Position numbers and translations under genes: made by a program. Below, one piece after another: positions 54,101-64,000 of a DNA stretch of 64,000 bases. The notes below the pieces were generated by a model, which ran no database searches, was not told the DNA's origin, and was given only the letters and a program-made list of their open reading frames with translations. How positions within the stretch are numbered: position 1 is the first letter of the stretch; every line of letters begins with the position of its first letter. Source of the DNA: Mycobacterium sp. 1554424.7 (GTDB taxonomy: Bacteria; Actinomycetota; Actinomycetes; Mycobacteriales; Mycobacteriaceae); assembly GCF_001665295.1 (NCBI RefSeq), contig NZ_LZSE01000056.1:1-64000 (forward strand). The letters run 5' to 3'.

Positions 54101-57100
54101 GCCACCGTGCTCGGCAACACCAGCGCCGAGGCCATCGACCCGGACAAGGCGTTCCAGGAGCTGGGCTTTGATTCGCTGACCGCGGTCGAAATGCGCAACC
54201 GGCTCAAAACCGCTACCGGACTGGCCCTTTCGCCCACCCTGATCTTCGACTACCCGACCCCCAACGGCCTGGCGGGCTACATTCGCACCGAACTCGCCGG
54301 GGTGCCGCAAGAGGTCAAGCACGCCCCGGTCGTGCGCGCCGCCGACGACGACCCGATCGTGATCGTCGGCATGTCGTGCCGCTACCCGGGCGGGGTGACT
54401 TCCCCCGACGACCTGTGGGACATGCTGACCGCCGGCCGCGATGTGCTCTCCGAATTCCCGAGCGATCGCGGCTGGAACCTGGCCGGGCTGTACAACCCGG
54501 ACCCCGACGTCCCCGGCACGTGCAACACCCGCACCGGCGGCTTCGTCGACGGCGTCGCCGACTTCGACCCGGCCTTCTTCGGCATCACGCCGAGCGAGGC
54601 GCTGGCCATGGATCCGCAGCAGCGGCTGTTCCTCGAGCTGTCCTGGGAAGCGTTGGAGCGCGCCGGAATTGAGCCCGGCAGGTTGCGCGGTAGCGCCACC
54701 GGCGTGTTCGCCGGGGTGTACACGCAGGGCTACGGCATCGGCGCCGCCCAGGCCGCCGAGGGCTTCCGGCTGACCGGGCAGTGTTCGAGCGTGGCGTCGG
54801 GCCGGATCTCGTACGCGCTGGGCCTGGAGGGCCCCGCGGTGTCGGTGGACACCGCGTGCTCGTCGTCGCTGGTGGCGCTGCACATGGCGGTGCAGTCGCT
54901 GCGTTCCGGGGAATCCGACCTGGCCCTGGCCGGCGGCGTCACGGTCAACGCCACTCCCGACATCTTCGTCGAGTTCGCCCGCATGCGCGGGTTGTCCCCG
55001 GACGGCCGCTGCAAGGCCTACGCCGGCGCGGCCGACGGCACCGGATTCTCCGAAGGCGGCGGCATGCTCGTGGTGGAGCGATTGTCCGACGCGCAGCGGC
55101 TCGGGCACCCGGTGCTGGCGGTGGTGCGGGGTTCGGCGATCAACCAGGACGGCGCCTCGAACGGCCTGACGGCGCCCAACGGTCCGTCGCAGCAGCGCGT
55201 GGTGCGGGCGGCGCTGGCCAACGCCGGGCTGTCCGCGGCCGAGGTCGATGCCGTCGAGGGCCACGGCACCGGGACGACGCTGGGCGATCCCATTGAGGCC
55301 CAAGCGTTGTTGGCGACCTACGGGCAGGACCGGTCCGAGCCACTATGGCTGGGGTCGATCAAATCGAACATGGGACACACGCAGGCCGCCGCGGGCGTCG
55401 CCGGTGTGATCAAGATGGTTTTGGCGATGCGCCACGAGACGTTGCCGGCCACGTTGCACGTCGACGAGCCCAGCCCGCATGTGGATTGGTCGATGGGGTC
55501 GGTGTCGCTGCTCACAGAGCCGCGTCCCTGGCCGGCGGCGGGAAAGACGCTGCGGGCCGGGGTGTCCTCGTTCGGGATCAGCGGCACCAACGCGCACGTG
55601 ATCATCGAGGCCGCACCCGCCGAGGCGGAGCGCGTGGCGCAGCGCCCCGAGGTGCCGGTGGTGCCGTGGGTGGTGTCGGCGAAATCGCAGACCGCCCTGG
55701 CGTCACAGGCGACCCGGTTGGCCACCCACGTGCGCGCCCACGGCGAACTCGAGGTCGCCGACGTGGGCTGGTCGTTGGCGGGCCGGTCCAGCTTCGAGCA
55801 TCGGGCCGTCGTCGTCGGCGCTGACCGCGATGGCCTGCTCGCCGGGCTGGATGAGTTGGCCGGGGACGAGCCGGCCGGTTCTGTCATCCGCGGCATTGCA
55901 AGCGCCGGCGGCAAGACCGTCTTCGTCTTCCCGGGCCAGGGCTCCCAACTGCTCGGCATGGGAAGGGGATTGCACGGCGCGTACCCGGTGTTCGCCGAGG
56001 CGTTGGACTCGGTGCTGGGCGAATTGGACCAGCACCTGCTGCGGCCGCTGCGCGATGTGATGTGGGGCGAGGACGAAAACCTGCTGAACACCACCGAATT
56101 CGCGCAGCCAGCCCTCTTCGCCGTCGAGGTCGCGTTGTTCCGGCTGCTCGAGTCCTGGGGGGTGCGGCCCGATTTCGTGATGGGTCACTCGGTGGGCGAG
56201 ATCTCCGCCGCACACGTCGCCGGCGTGCTGTCCCTGGAGAACGCCGCCGTGCTGGTCGCCGCGCGGGGCCGGTTCATGCAGGCGCTGCCGCCGGGCGGGG
56301 CGATGATCGCCGTGCAGGCCACCGAGGATGAGGTGCGGCCGCTGCTCACACCGGAGGTCGGCATCGCGGCGATCAATGGGCCTACCTCCGTAGTGATTTC
56401 CGGCCCCGACGCCGCCGTCGCCGCGATCGCCGACCGGCTCCGCGCCGAGGGCCGCCGCGTCCACCAACTCGCCGTGTCGCACGCGTTCCACTCTCCGCTG
56501 ATGGAACCGATGATCGACGAATTCGCAACCGTCGCAGGCGGGCTCGTCGTCGCCAAGCCCACCATCCCGATCATCTCGAACGTGACCGGCCAACTGGCCG
56601 GCGACGACTTCGCGTCGGTGGCGTATTGGAAGCGGCACGTCCGCGAGGCGGTGCGATTCGCCGACAGCGTCCGCTTCGCGCAGGCCGCCGGGGGCGTCCG
56701 TTTCCTCGAGGTTGGGCCCAGTAGCGGGCTGACGGCGTCGATCGAAGAATCACTGGCCGACACACCCGTGACGACGATGTCCGCGCTGCGCAAGGACCGG
56801 CCGGAACCGGTGTCGCTGATCAACGCCGTCGCGCAAGGGTTCGTCACCGGGATGAACGTGGACTGGCGCGGCGCGCTCGGGGAAGCGAACTTCGTCGAGC
56901 TGCCCACGTATGCCTTTGAGCGGCGGCGTTTTTGGCTCGCCGGCGACGGCGCCCCCGCCGACGCCGCCGGGCTGGGCCTGGCCGCCGGCGAACACGCCCT
57001 GCTGGGTGCGGTGGTGGAGCTGCCGGCCTCGGGCGGCGTGGTGCTGACCGGCAGGTTGTCGCCGAGCGCGCAAGGCTGGTTGGCCGACCACGCCGTCGGC

Positions 57101-60100
57101 GGCGTGGTGCTCTTCCCGGGCGCGGGATTTGTCGAGTTGGCGATCCGAGCCGGCGACGAGGTGGGCTGCGGAGTGGTCGACGAGCTGAATCTGGCGGCGC
57201 CGCTGGTGTTGCCGGCCGGCGGATCGGTCGCGGTTCAGGTGGTGGTTGGCGGAGCCGACGATTCGGGCGCCCGCGCGGTTTCGGTGTTCTCGCGCGCCGA
57301 GTCGGGATCCTGCTGGTCGTTGCACGCGGAGGGCGCACTGCGCGCGGGCTCGGTGCAGGCGAGCGCGGACCTGTCGGCGTGGCCGCCGGTCGGCGCCGTG
57401 CCGGTGGATATCTGCGACGGGTACGAGCGGCTGGCCGAGCGTGGCTACGGATACGGGCCCGCGTTTCGCGGCCTGACGGCGATGTGGCGCCGCGGCGACG
57501 AGGTGTTCGCCGAAGTCGCGCTCCCCGAGGACGCCGGGGTTTCGGTGTCCGGTTTCGGTGTCCACCCGGCGATGCTCGACGCGGCGTTGCACGCGGTGAT
57601 CCTGGCATCGGATAGCGGCGAGCTCCCCGAAGGTTCGATGCTGGTGCCGTTCTCGTGGCAGGGGGTGTCCCTGCACGCGGCGGGCGCGGCGGCGGTACGG
57701 GCGCGGATCGTGCCCGTCGGGGAATCGGCCGTGTCGATCGAATTGGCCGACGGCTTGGGCCTGCCGGTGCTCTCGGTGGCGTCGATGGTGGCCAGGCCGG
57801 TGACCGATCAGCAGTTGTTGGCCGCGGTGTCGAGCTCGGGACCGGACCGGCTCTTCGAGGTCGTCTGGTCCGCCCAGCCGTTGGCCGCGGTGCAGCCGGT
57901 GACGGTGTCGGCTTGGGGGGCTGAGGATTTGGGGGAAACCGAGGCCTCGGCGGTTCTTTTCGAGTCGGCGCCGGTGCCCGGGGACGTCGTCACGGAGGTG
58001 CATGCGGCCACGCGCGCGGTGCTGCCGGTGCTGCAGTCGTGGTTGGCCCGCGAGGGGTCGGGGACGCTGGTGGTTTCCACCCGGGGCGCCATGGCGTTGC
58101 CGGGCGAGGACGTCACCGACCTGGCGGGCGCGGCGGTGTGGGGCCTGGTGCGGTCGGCGCAGACGGAGCATCCCGGCCGAATCGTGCTCGTGGACACGGA
58201 CGCACCGCTGGACGACGACGCGATAGCTGCGGTTTTGGCGCCGGCCGAGCCGCAGGTGTTGCTGCGCGATGGAACCGTCTACACCGCGCGGGTGCACGGC
58301 AGCCGGGCCGTCGGCGGCCTCTTGGTGCCACCCGACGACGGTCCGTGGCGGCTGGGCATGAGCAGCTACGGCACGATCGAGAACCTGCGCCTGGAGCGGA
58401 TCCCCGACGCCGACGCGCCGCTGGGTCCCGGTCAGGTGCGGGTCGCGGTGTCGGCCCTCGCCGGCAACTTCCGCGACGTGATGATCGCGCTGGGCCTCTA
58501 CCCCGACCCGGACGCGGTCATGGGCATCGAGGCCTCCGGCGTCGTCGCCGAAATCGCTTCGGACGTCGGCCGTTTCGCGGTCGGCGACCGCATCATGGGC
58601 CTGTTCCCGGACGGGACCGGCACGATCGCCATCACCGACCAGCGGCTGCTGGTCAAGGTGCCGGCCGGCTGGTCACACACCGCGGCCGCGACGACGTCGG
58701 TGGTGTTCGCCACGGCGCGCTACGCGCTGGTCGACCTCGCCGCAGCCCGGCCCGGTCAGCGGGTGCTCGTGCACGCCGCCGCGGGCGGCGTCGGAATGGC
58801 CGCCGTGCAGCTGGCCCGCCACCTCGGCCTCGAGGTGTTCGCGACGGCCAGCCGTGGCAAGTGGGACACGTTGCGGGCGATGGGCTTTGACGACGACCAC
58901 ATCGCCGACTCGCGCAGCCTCGATTTCGAGCAGAAGTTCCGGGCGGTGACGGGCGGCCGTGGCGTCGATGTGGTGCTCGACTCGCTGTCCGGCGATTTCG
59001 TGGACGCATCCCTGCGTCTGGTTGCCCCCGGCGGGGTGTTCCTGGAGATGGGCAAGACCGACATCCGCGACCCCGAGGTCGTCGCCCGCGACCACCCGGG
59101 TGTGCGCTACCGCGCCTTCGACCTCTTCGAGGCCGGACCGGAACGCATCCAGCAGCTGCTCGACGACTTGGCCGCGCTGTTCGGCGACGACGTGCTGCAA
59201 CCGTTGCCGGTCACCAGGTTCGACGTGCGACGCGCGCCGGCCGCGCTGCGCTACCTGAGCCAGGCCCGGCACGTCGGCAAGGTCGTGATGAGCATGCCCG
59301 ACGCCTGGGTGGCGGGCACCGTGCTGATCACCGGCGCGACCGGCATGGCGGGTTCGGCGTTGGCGCGGCACGTCGTGGCCCGCCACGGCGCACGCCATCT
59401 GGTGCTGATGAGCCGGCGCGGGCTGGATGCGCCGGGCGCAACGGAGCTGATGACCGAGCTGTCCGCGGCCGGGGCCCACGTGCAGGTCGTCGCGTGCGAC
59501 GCGGCGGACCGCGAGGCCGTCGCCAAGGTTCTCGCCGATATCCCGGTGCAGCGGCCGCTGTCCGGCGTGATCCACGCCGCGGGGGTGCTCGACGACGCGG
59601 TGATCTCGTCACTGACACCGGAACGCGTCGATGCGGTGTTGCGCGCCAAAGTCGATGCGGCGTGGAACCTGCACGAGCTGACCCGTGAGCTCGACGTGTC
59701 GGCGTTCGTCCTGTTCTCGTCGATGGCCGGGCTGGCCGGAGCGTCGGGCCAGGCCAACTACGCGGCGGCCAACTCGTTCCTGGACGGGCTGGCGGTGCAC
59801 CGGCGCAACCTCGGGTTGCCGGCGATATCGCTGGCCTGGGGTCTGTGGGACCAGGCCAGCGCCATGACCGGCGCGCTGGGCGCCGCCGACCGTGCCCGGT
59901 TCGGCCGGGACGGGATCGTCGCCATGTCCTCCGACGAGGCGTTGGAATTGATGGACACCGCCCTGATCGTCGACGAGCCGTTCATGCTGCCCGCCCACAT
60001 CGACCTCGCGGCGCTGCGCGTCAAGTTCGACAACGGCACGCTGCCGCCCATGTTCGTCGATTTGATCAACGCGCCGAGCCGGCGTCAGGTCGACGACTCG

Positions 60101-60646
60101 CTGGCCGCGGCGAAGTCGAAATCGGCTCTGCTGCAGCGCCTGGAGGGGCTGCCCGAGGACGAACAGCAGGCGGTGGTGCTGGATCTGGTGCGCTCCAACA
60201 TCGCCACGGTGCTGGGCAACTCCAGCCCCGAGTCCATCGATCCGGATCGGGCCTTCCAGGAGCTGGGCTTCGACTCGCTGACCGCGGTTGAGATGCGCAA
60301 CCGGCTCAAATCGGCCACCGGGCTGGCGCTTTCGCCGACGCTGATCTTCGACTACCCGAACTCCGCTGCGCTGGCCGGCTACATGTACCGCGAACTCGTC
60401 GGCGCCGCGGAGCAAAACGCCCCGGCCGCCGCGCCCGGGGAGGCCGAGATCCAACGGGTCGTCGCGTCCATTCCGGTAAAGCGCCTGCGCCAGGCGGGAG
60501 TGCTGGAACTGCTGCTCGCGTTGGCGAACGAGGCCGACAGCGGCGGTCCGGCGGCCCCCGCGGCGACGACGGAGAAGGACATCGCGGACATGGATCTCGA
60601 CGCGCTGGTCAACGCCGCCTTGAGCGACGATGACGACGATGAGTAA
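48167..60646 (+). CDS. pks12: Pks12, two-module mycoketide synthase
   Basis: Pks12 builds the methyl-branched mycoketide chain of mannosyl-beta-1-phosphomycoketide, a CD1c-presented lipid, by repeated use of two modules. The product is 4,159 residues from the GTG at 48167 (4,158 from the adjacent ATG). Module 1: KS about 35-460 (Cys204), AT 553-870 (Ser645), DH 925-1230 (His957), ER about 1370-1680, KR about 1690-1880 and ACP (Ser2003). Module 2 repeats the order: KS from about 2061 (Cys2231), AT (Ser2675), DH (His2975), ER, KR and ACP (Ser4037). AT1 has YASH, typical of methylmalonyl-CoA; AT2 has HAFH, typical of malonyl-CoA. Both KRs have the LDD of B-type. No thioesterase is present. An N-terminal coiled coil and an acidic C-terminal docking tail permit chain assembly of several copies. 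Confidence 0.97.
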   Translation: MMVDQLQHATEALRKALVQVERLKRTNRALLERSSEPIAIVGMSCRFPGGVETPDDLWQMVADGRDVITDFPTDRGWDVAGLFDPDPDARHKTYARTGGFVDGVADFDPAFFGIAPSEALAMDPQHRMLLELSWEALERGGIDPGGLRGSATGVFAGLIVQGYGMLAEEIEGYRLTGMTSSVASGRVAYVLGLEGPAVSVDTACSSSLVALHMAVQSLRSGECDLALAGGATVNATPTVFVEFSRHRGLAPDGRCKAYAGAADGVGWSEGGAMLVVERLSDARRLGHPVLAVVRGSAVNQDGASNGLTAPNGPSQQRVVRAALANAGLSAADVDAVEGHGTGTTLGDPIEAQALLATYGQDRNEPLWLGSIKSNMGHTQAGAGVAGVIKMVQAMRHETLPATLHVDAPSPHVDWSAGSVSLLTEARPWPASRARRAGVSSFGISGTNAHVIVEAVPAEPREPGPQPAALPWVVSAKSLPALRSQASRLAAYVRSHGDLDAADVAWTLSGRSDFEHRAVVVGADRDRLLAGLDELARDEPVSVVRGTASPAGKTVFVFPGQGSQWLGMGIELLDTAPVFAQQIRACEEAFAEFVDWSLTDVLRGAPGAPGTDRVDVVQPVLFAVMVSLAELWKSVGVNPDAVIGHSQGEIAAAYVAGALSLRDAARVVTLRSKLLRSLAGPGGMLSIACSTERARELLAPYGNRVSIAAVNGRSAVVVSGDGAALDELVGFCADLELRTRRIDVDYASHSVEVEAIRGELAEVLTGIEPRSSRTAFFSTVTGNRLDTAGLDADYWYRNIRQTVQFDQAVRSACEHGFRTFIESSPHPALIAGIEDTANSCLAGDSPQTSEAIVVPTLGRDDGGLDRFLTSAATAFVAGVSVDWRGVLDGAGFVELPTYAFDRRRFWLSGEGVAADATGLGQGTSEHPLLSAVVELPASGGVLLTGRLSPGLQGWLADHAVSGVAVFPGAGFVELAIRAGDEVGCSTVDELTLQAPLMLPAKDSGSGSVAVQVVVGAADESERRSVSIFSRHDAGSGWTCHAEGVLSTGSVEPSADLSAWPPAGAGAVDPADGYERLAARGYGYGPAFRGLAATWVRGDEVFAEVRLPDAAGGVNGFGVHPALLDAALHALVMGNQSGGRTDEVVLPFSFEGVSLHAAGASAVRARIAPAGPSGVSIELADGLGLPVLSVRAMAARPVSEQQLRAAVSGAGPDRLFEVNWSPVTTSAATDAEQPAHQLFESLAAEQDPVTQTYERTHQLLAAVQSWLTEHDSGVLVVATRGAVGQAGEDVTDLAGAAVWGLARSAQTEHPGRIVLVDSDAPLDDRVIAAVLALGEPQVLLRGGTYYHPRVQGSRGVDGILVPPADGPWRLGISSAGTFENLRLEPVPNADAPLQPGQVRVALRAIAANFRDVMITLGMFTHDALLGGEGAGVVVEVGPGVTEFAVGDSVYGFFPDGSGTLVAGDVRLLVHKPAEWSYPEAAAISAVFTTAYMAFIHLADVKPGQRVLVHAAAGGVGMAAVQLAGHLGLEVFGTASRGKWDTLRAMGFDDDHIADSRSLEFEDKFRTVTGGRGFDVVLDSLAGEFVDASLRLVAPGGVFLEMGKTDIRDPGAVARDYPGVRYRAFDLFEPGRPRMHQWMLELAGLFEAGVLKPLPVTTFDVRRARTALRYLSQARHVGKVVMRLPAGLASGTVLITGGTGMAGATLARHLVARHGVRDLALLSRRGPDAPGAGELVAELEAAGARVRVVACDAADRASLAAVLAEVPELSGVVHAAGVLDDAMVTSLTPERIDAVLRAKVDAAWNLHELTRGRDLSAFVMFSSMAGLVGSSGQGNYAAANSFLDALAAHRRAHGLPAVSLAWGLWDQASAMTGGLDAADLARLGRDGILALSSAEAMELFDTGLIVDEPFLAPARIDLGALRAHALAVPPMFSDLVNAPTRRRVDDSLAAEKSKSALAHRLHGLPEAEQHAVLLDLVRSHIATVLGNTSAEAIDPDKAFQELGFDSLTAVEMRNRLKTATGLALSPTLIFDYPTPNGLAGYIRTELAGVPQEVKHAPVVRAADDDPIVIVGMSCRYPGGVTSPDDLWDMLTAGRDVLSEFPSDRGWNLAGLYNPDPDVPGTCNTRTGGFVDGVADFDPAFFGITPSEALAMDPQQRLFLELSWEALERAGIEPGRLRGSATGVFAGVYTQGYGIGAAQAAEGFRLTGQCSSVASGRISYALGLEGPAVSVDTACSSSLVALHMAVQSLRSGESDLALAGGVTVNATPDIFVEFARMRGLSPDGRCKAYAGAADGTGFSEGGGMLVVERLSDAQRLGHPVLAVVRGSAINQDGASNGLTAPNGPSQQRVVRAALANAGLSAAEVDAVEGHGTGTTLGDPIEAQALLATYGQDRSEPLWLGSIKSNMGHTQAAAGVAGVIKMVLAMRHETLPATLHVDEPSPHVDWSMGSVSLLTEPRPWPAAGKTLRAGVSSFGISGTNAHVIIEAAPAEAERVAQRPEVPVVPWVVSAKSQTALASQATRLATHVRAHGELEVADVGWSLAGRSSFEHRAVVVGADRDGLLAGLDELAGDEPAGSVIRGIASAGGKTVFVFPGQGSQLLGMGRGLHGAYPVFAEALDSVLGELDQHLLRPLRDVMWGEDENLLNTTEFAQPALFAVEVALFRLLESWGVRPDFVMGHSVGEISAAHVAGVLSLENAAVLVAARGRFMQALPPGGAMIAVQATEDEVRPLLTPEVGIAAINGPTSVVISGPDAAVAAIADRLRAEGRRVHQLAVSHAFHSPLMEPMIDEFATVAGGLVVAKPTIPIISNVTGQLAGDDFASVAYWKRHVREAVRFADSVRFAQAAGGVRFLEVGPSSGLTASIEESLADTPVTTMSALRKDRPEPVSLINAVAQGFVTGMNVDWRGALGEANFVELPTYAFERRRFWLAGDGAPADAAGLGLAAGEHALLGAVVELPASGGVVLTGRLSPSAQGWLADHAVGGVVLFPGAGFVELAIRAGDEVGCGVVDELNLAAPLVLPAGGSVAVQVVVGGADDSGARAVSVFSRAESGSCWSLHAEGALRAGSVQASADLSAWPPVGAVPVDICDGYERLAERGYGYGPAFRGLTAMWRRGDEVFAEVALPEDAGVSVSGFGVHPAMLDAALHAVILASDSGELPEGSMLVPFSWQGVSLHAAGAAAVRARIVPVGESAVSIELADGLGLPVLSVASMVARPVTDQQLLAAVSSSGPDRLFEVVWSAQPLAAVQPVTVSAWGAEDLGETEASAVLFESAPVPGDVVTEVHAATRAVLPVLQSWLAREGSGTLVVSTRGAMALPGEDVTDLAGAAVWGLVRSAQTEHPGRIVLVDTDAPLDDDAIAAVLAPAEPQVLLRDGTVYTARVHGSRAVGGLLVPPDDGPWRLGMSSYGTIENLRLERIPDADAPLGPGQVRVAVSALAGNFRDVMIALGLYPDPDAVMGIEASGVVAEIASDVGRFAVGDRIMGLFPDGTGTIAITDQRLLVKVPAGWSHTAAATTSVVFATARYALVDLAAARPGQRVLVHAAAGGVGMAAVQLARHLGLEVFATASRGKWDTLRAMGFDDDHIADSRSLDFEQKFRAVTGGRGVDVVLDSLSGDFVDASLRLVAPGGVFLEMGKTDIRDPEVVARDHPGVRYRAFDLFEAGPERIQQLLDDLAALFGDDVLQPLPVTRFDVRRAPAALRYLSQARHVGKVVMSMPDAWVAGTVLITGATGMAGSALARHVVARHGARHLVLMSRRGLDAPGATELMTELSAAGAHVQVVACDAADREAVAKVLADIPVQRPLSGVIHAAGVLDDAVISSLTPERVDAVLRAKVDAAWNLHELTRELDVSAFVLFSSMAGLAGASGQANYAAANSFLDGLAVHRRNLGLPAISLAWGLWDQASAMTGALGAADRARFGRDGIVAMSSDEALELMDTALIVDEPFMLPAHIDLAALRVKFDNGTLPPMFVDLINAPSRRQVDDSLAAAKSKSALLQRLEGLPEDEQQAVVLDLVRSNIATVLGNSSPESIDPDRAFQELGFDSLTAVEMRNRLKSATGLALSPTLIFDYPNSAALAGYMYRELVGAAEQNAPAAAPGEAEIQRVVASIPVKRLRQAGVLELLLALANEADSGGPAAPAATTEKDIADMDLDALVNAALSDDDDDE

Positions 60647-60655
60647 GGGCACCCC

Positions 60656-63223
60656 GTGAGGGTCGCGGTCACAGGGGCCAGCGGTGTGCTCGGCCGCGGC
60701 CTCGCCGCCCGCCTGCTCAGCGAGGGCCACGACGTCGTGGGCATCGCCCGACACTGCCCCGAAAGCTGGTCGACCGCAGCCGATTTCGCCGAGGCGGACA
60801 TCCGCGACACGGACGCGGTCAGGCGCGCCGTCGCCGGTGCGGAGGTCGTCGCGCACTGCGCGTGGGCAACCGGCAGCGAGCAGGTCAATGTCGGTGGAAC
60901 GCTCAACGTTCTCGAGGCGATCGCCGAAACGGGAACCCGGCGCATCGTTTTCCCGTCGTCGGCGCACGTCTACGGCGGGGGAGACGCGCCCAAGACCGAG
61001 CATGACGCGAGAATCCCCGTCAGTGCCGACGGCCGGCACCAGGCCCTCGTCGAACAGATGCTGCAGGATTCGGGCTTGGAATGGGTCGTCATCCGCTCCG
61101 CGCTGATTCTCGGCCGGAGCGCGGACAACTGGGTGCGCCGGGTGTTGGCATCACCGGCGTTTCCCGGCGCGGCGGCCGATCGTCGCATGCAGGTCGTCCA
61201 CCTCGACGACGCCCTTCGGTTACTCAACCGCGCGATCGTGGATACCGAAGTCGGCAGCGGCCCGGTCAACCTCGCCGCACCGGGCGAGCTGACCTTCCGG
61301 GGGGTCGCCGCGGCGCTCGGACGCCCGATCGTGCGGTCGGCGATACGACCCGCCGAGCTGCAACTCGTGCAGAGCGCCCCGTTCATGGACACCGCGCGAT
61401 TGCGCGAACAGTGGGAATTTCGACCGGCGTGGAATTCCGCCGAGTGCGTCGAGGATTTCGCAATCGCAGTGCGCGGCCGGGTCACCGTGGGCAAGCGGGT
61501 GGTGTCGCTGCCCTGGCGGATGACCAGCATCCAGGACCTGCCCGCCGTCGACGCCCCGAGCGAGGACGGCGTGAAACCCAATTGGGCTGGCCCGGCGGGG
61601 GATAACGGGGAGTTCGACACGCCGATCGACCCCCGCTTTCCCACGTTTCTGGCCACCAATCTATCGGAGGCACTGCCCGGCCCGTTCTCTCCGGCGTCGG
61701 CCTCGGTGACCGTGCGCGGGCTGCGCGCCGGCGGCGTGGCCATCGCCGAGCGGCTGCGGCCCGGCGGCATCATCCAGCGCGAAATCGCGATGCGAACTGT
61801 CGCGGTGTTCGCCAATCGGCTCTACGGCGCCATCACCTCGGCGCATTTCATGGCTGAAACGGTGCCCTTCGCCAAACCCGCGACGATCGTCAGCAACAGC
61901 GGATTCTTCGGCCCCAGTATGGCGTCGTTGCCGATCTTCGGCGCGGAGCGCCCACGGTCCGAAACCGGCCGTCTGCGAAGGCAACTGCGGACCGTTCGCA
62001 ACATCGGGGTATTCGGCGTCAACCTGATCGGCCTGTCCGCCGGGTCGGCCGACGACACCCACGAGTTCGTGGCCGATGTCGATCGCCTGGAACGCATGGC
62101 CGGCGACGACGTCACCTTGCTCGACGACCGCCGCCTGCTGAGCCTGATCACTTTGGCGCGTGACGACGTGGTGCACGGCTGGGTGCTGGCCTCGGCGTCG
62201 TTCATGCTGTGCGCCGCGTTCAACGTGTTGTTGCGCGGTTTGTGTGGGCGAGACACCGCCGCGCCCGCGGGACCGGAACTGGTCAGTGCGCGATCGGTCG
62301 AGGCAATGCAGCGGCTGGTGGTCGCCGCACAGCGCGACCCGAAAGTGACGGCGCTGCTTGCCGAACCGGGGGAGCGGCTGGGCAAGCTGGCGGTCGAGGC
62401 GCCGGAGTTTCACGCCGCGGTGCTGGCCGAGCTGGCGCTGATCGGGCATCGCGGCCCGGCCGAACTCGAGATGCTGTCGACCAGCTACGCCGATGATCCC
62501 GAGTTGCTCGTGCGCATGGTGGTTAAAGCGATGAGCGCACCTCCCACACCGCAGCCACAACCTACCCGGATCCCGTTGCACGCTAAGCCGATTGCGCGCC
62601 TGGCCGGACACCAACTTCGCGATCGGGAAGTCCGCCGCGACAAAGTGGTGCGGGCCAACTGGGTGCTACGCAACCTGATGCGCGAGTACGGGCGCAGATT
62701 GGTCGAGGCCGGAATCCTGCAGACCGCCGACGATGTGTTCTATCTGCTGGTCGACGAGCTGGATGCACTGCCCGCAGACGTAGGGGGCCTGGTGGCCCGG
62801 CGCCGAGCCGAACGACGCAGGTTGGCCGCCGTCGTCCCGCCAACGGTGTTCAGCGGCAGCTGGCAGCCAACCGCGACGACGCCGGCCGCCCTGAGCGGCG
62901 GGGACACGCTACGCGGGGTCGGCGTCAGCGGGGGACGGGTGCGCGGGCGGGTACGGATCGTGCGGCCCGAGACGATCGACGACCTGCAGCCCGGCGAGAT
63001 CCTCGTCGCCGAGGTCACCGACGTCGGCTACACGGCCGCGTTCTGCTACGCCGCCGCCGTCGTGACTGAACTCGGCGGCCCCATGTCGCATGCCGCCGTG
63101 GTGGCCCGCGAATTCGGGTTCCCGTGCGTGGTGGACGTTGCGGGGGCCACCAAATCGTTGCCACCCGGCGCCCTCATCGAGGTCGACGGGACGACAGGCG
63201 AGATTCGGGTGCTCGAGTCCTGA
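60656..63223 (+). CDS. SDR / PEP-utiliser phosphohistidine-swivel fusion protein (Rv2047c-like)
   Basis: This 855-residue protein corresponds to Rv2047c. Residues 1-270 form an extended SDR (NAD-dependent epimerase) with AVTGASGVLGRGLA at residues 4-17 and FPSSAHVYGGG near residue 103; the YxxxK of active epimerases is not obvious. Residues about 300-740 are a mostly helical region of unknown function. Residues about 755-855 form a PEP-utilising-enzyme swivel domain with GGPMSHAAVVAREFG, where His812 is the expected phosphohistidine. There is no recognisable ATP-grasp domain. The GTG at 60656 lies 9 bp after pks12, so the gene is translated with it and may act in the same lipid pathway, which is inference. 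Confidence 0.88.
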   Translation: MRVAVTGASGVLGRGLAARLLSEGHDVVGIARHCPESWSTAADFAEADIRDTDAVRRAVAGAEVVAHCAWATGSEQVNVGGTLNVLEAIAETGTRRIVFPSSAHVYGGGDAPKTEHDARIPVSADGRHQALVEQMLQDSGLEWVVIRSALILGRSADNWVRRVLASPAFPGAAADRRMQVVHLDDALRLLNRAIVDTEVGSGPVNLAAPGELTFRGVAAALGRPIVRSAIRPAELQLVQSAPFMDTARLREQWEFRPAWNSAECVEDFAIAVRGRVTVGKRVVSLPWRMTSIQDLPAVDAPSEDGVKPNWAGPAGDNGEFDTPIDPRFPTFLATNLSEALPGPFSPASASVTVRGLRAGGVAIAERLRPGGIIQREIAMRTVAVFANRLYGAITSAHFMAETVPFAKPATIVSNSGFFGPSMASLPIFGAERPRSETGRLRRQLRTVRNIGVFGVNLIGLSAGSADDTHEFVADVDRLERMAGDDVTLLDDRRLLSLITLARDDVVHGWVLASASFMLCAAFNVLLRGLCGRDTAAPAGPELVSARSVEAMQRLVVAAQRDPKVTALLAEPGERLGKLAVEAPEFHAAVLAELALIGHRGPAELEMLSTSYADDPELLVRMVVKAMSAPPTPQPQPTRIPLHAKPIARLAGHQLRDREVRRDKVVRANWVLRNLMREYGRRLVEAGILQTADDVFYLLVDELDALPADVGGLVARRRAERRRLAAVVPPTVFSGSWQPTATTPAALSGGDTLRGVGVSGGRVRGRVRIVRPETIDDLQPGEILVAEVTDVGYTAAFCYAAAVVTELGGPMSHAAVVAREFGFPCVVDVAGATKSLPPGALIEVDGTTGEIRVLES

Positions 63224-63234
63224 TTCGCGCGGCC

Positions 63235-63287
63235 AACGTCGAGTTGTTGGGCCAAAACACGCCGATCTCACGCAACAAGTCGACGCT
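63235..63287. repeat. Dispersed intergenic palindrome, copy 2
   Basis: The arms at 63235-63249 and 63273-63287 agree at 13 of 15 positions after reverse complementing and share their core with the copy at 17814-17866. Here it lies between two convergent genes and may act as a terminator. Confidence 0.6.
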
Positions 63288-63311
63288 CGGCCTAGTGAAG
63301 TCCGGCAGGCG

Positions 63312-63734
63312 TCAAGGGATATTGGTCGCCAGGAAGGTCAGCGGCAGGCCCAAGACGGACAGGTCGACCTCTTCGAGATGCGTGCCGTCGCCCTCGAAGC
63401 TTTGCCGGAATCGCGTTGTCGCGCCGTAACGTTGGGCCACCGCTTCGGCCGCCGAGGCGCCCGGGACGCGGAGCACCACCGTGTAAATCCCGTCGCCGTG
63501 CGCGGCGAGGAATTCCGTTACCGACCGGGCGACCGTTGCGTCCGATCCGGGCGTCGGGCTGATGAGTTCGACGCCGCGATTCCAGTCCAGGGCGACATCC
63601 ACGCCGAGGTCGGGCAACGGCACCTTCTCGAAGGCGAAGCCGAGATCGGTGAACATCTGCGCCATGGCGGCGCGCCGCTCCGGCGCCACCGCGAATACGA
63701 CATGATGGAGCGACGATTGGTCTTCCGCGGTCAT
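63312..63734 (-). CDS. VOC (glyoxalase/bleomycin-resistance) superfamily protein
   Basis: This 140-residue protein has two beta-alpha-beta-beta-beta half-repeats of the vicinal-oxygen-chelate fold: SSLHHVVFAVAPERRAAMAQ and GVELISPTPGSDA in the first half, GIYTVVLRVPGASAAEAVAQ in the second. The His of LHHVVF and the Glu of GVELISP are likely metal ligands. It may be a methylmalonyl-CoA epimerase-like or glyoxalase-like enzyme; the exact reaction is unknown. The ATG at 63734 is preferred over starts upstream that would run through the intergenic repeat. At this place M. tuberculosis has lppI instead. Confidence 0.85.
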   Translation of the reverse strand: MTAEDQSSLHHVVFAVAPERRAAMAQMFTDLGFAFEKVPLPDLGVDVALDWNRGVELISPTPGSDATVARSVTEFLAAHGDGIYTVVLRVPGASAAEAVAQRYGATTRFRQSFEGDGTHLEEVDLSVLGLPLTFLATNIP

Positions 63735-63791
63735 CGCACTTCCTTCGGGTGGTCGGCAAGCACTCCGCGTGGCAGTATGCCCTACGCCTGA

Positions 63792-63857
63792 GCGCCGAGC
63801 GTGGGGCCTACGGACGAATCTATGCCGATCCCGGTACCTAGAGCCCACACTCGGCGC
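63792..63857. repeat. Intergenic palindrome near the right edge
   Basis: The arms at 63792-63806 and 63843-63857 (GCGCCGAGCGTGGGG and GCCCACACTCGGCGC) agree at 13 of 15 positions. The core CCGAG[C/T]GTG resembles that of the double hairpin after cobN. It lies between two genes of the same strand. Confidence 0.5.
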
Positions 63858-63864
63858 CCCAGGA

Positions 63865-64000
63865 TCATCGGTGGGGCGCGGCCTGCTGTTGCGCCGCCTG
63901 GCGGGCGAGCCGCTCGTCGTGAATCTTCACGAGTTCGCGGAAGCCGAGTCGATGGTATTTCGGGATCGGCTGGATGCCCCACACGTCCTGCGCGGTGGCC
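63865..64000 (-). CDS. Unrecognised protein, C-terminal end only
   Basis: The last 44 codons of a gene entering from the right edge are present. They read ...[19 protein letters not shown] then [16 protein letters not shown] and AAPHR before a TGA. The Gln/Ala-rich tail is helical. I do not recognise the family from this fragment. It is on the same strand as the VOC gene and 130 bp upstream of it. Confidence 0.6.
   Translation of the reverse strand, partial: ATAQDVWGIQPIPKYHRLGFRELVKIHDERLARQAAQQQAAPHR

Overview
The window is a GC-rich chromosomal segment from a slow-growing Mycobacterium. Gene content and order match, in reverse orientation, the stretch of the M. tuberculosis chromosome from about Rv2117 to Rv2047c, but the accessory genes differ. 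It lacks the PE/PPE and IS-rich block that splits the proteasome genes in M. tuberculosis, it lacks blaC at the sigC locus, and lnt and ppm1 are separate genes. This fits a non-tuberculous slow grower, most likely of the M. avium complex. The species call is inference from synteny and remembered protein sequences; no search was run.

Layout. (1) 1-16818: a disrupted lppK end, then the Pup-proteasome system (mpa, a two-gene unit on the opposite strand, dop, pup, prcB, prcA, pafA), the DNA-damage regulators pafB/pafC with a MIRU-like repeat between them, the Tat translocase genes tatA/tatC, the helicase helY, and a repeat-bearing DUF4333-type membrane protein. (2) 16825-19019: a 5'-3' exonuclease-domain protein and the dipeptidase pepE, divergent. 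(3) 19025-24888: an accessory block with a frameshifted esterase, a CpnT-like protein carrying a C-terminal TNT (NAD+ glycohydrolase) toxin domain, and a small low-GC gene that is probably its immunity factor. (4) 24905-39924: an F420-type flavin reductase-fold protein, an SDR, and aerobic cobalamin synthesis genes in three groups (cobL-cobM-cobK; cobG-cobH-cobIJ; cobN), interrupted by sigC with a membrane zinc-finger partner, a PPE protein, a secreted ricin-type lectin-like protein and an alpha/beta hydrolase. (5) 40023-47841: small enzymes, fxsA, an amidohydrolase, lnt-ppm1, rbpA and a zinc-ribbon protein. (6) 48167-63223: pks12, a two-module mycoketide synthase of about 4,160 residues, followed by an SDR/PEP-utiliser-swivel fusion protein. 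(7) 63312-64000: a VOC-fold protein and the end of an unrecognised gene.

How the genes work together. Dop deamidates Pup, PafA ligates it to lysines of targets, Mpa unfolds the pupylated proteins, and PrcA/PrcB degrade them; all lie within 10 kb on one strand. The cob genes cover much of the oxygen-dependent corrin pathway from methylation through cobalt insertion. Ppm1 supplies polyprenyl-phosphomannose, and Lnt acylates lipoproteins. Pks12 makes the mycoketide chain of mannosyl phosphomycoketide, so the ppm1-to-pks12 end of the window is rich in envelope-lipid functions.

Most notable: the CpnT-like TNT toxin with its putative immunity gene at a non-canonical locus; an inverted lppK/ylxP junction at the left edge; sigC lying in one uninterrupted reading frame with an upstream anti-sigma-like gene; a MIRU-like element overlapping both pafB and pafC by ATGA; and two small families of dispersed intergenic palindromes.
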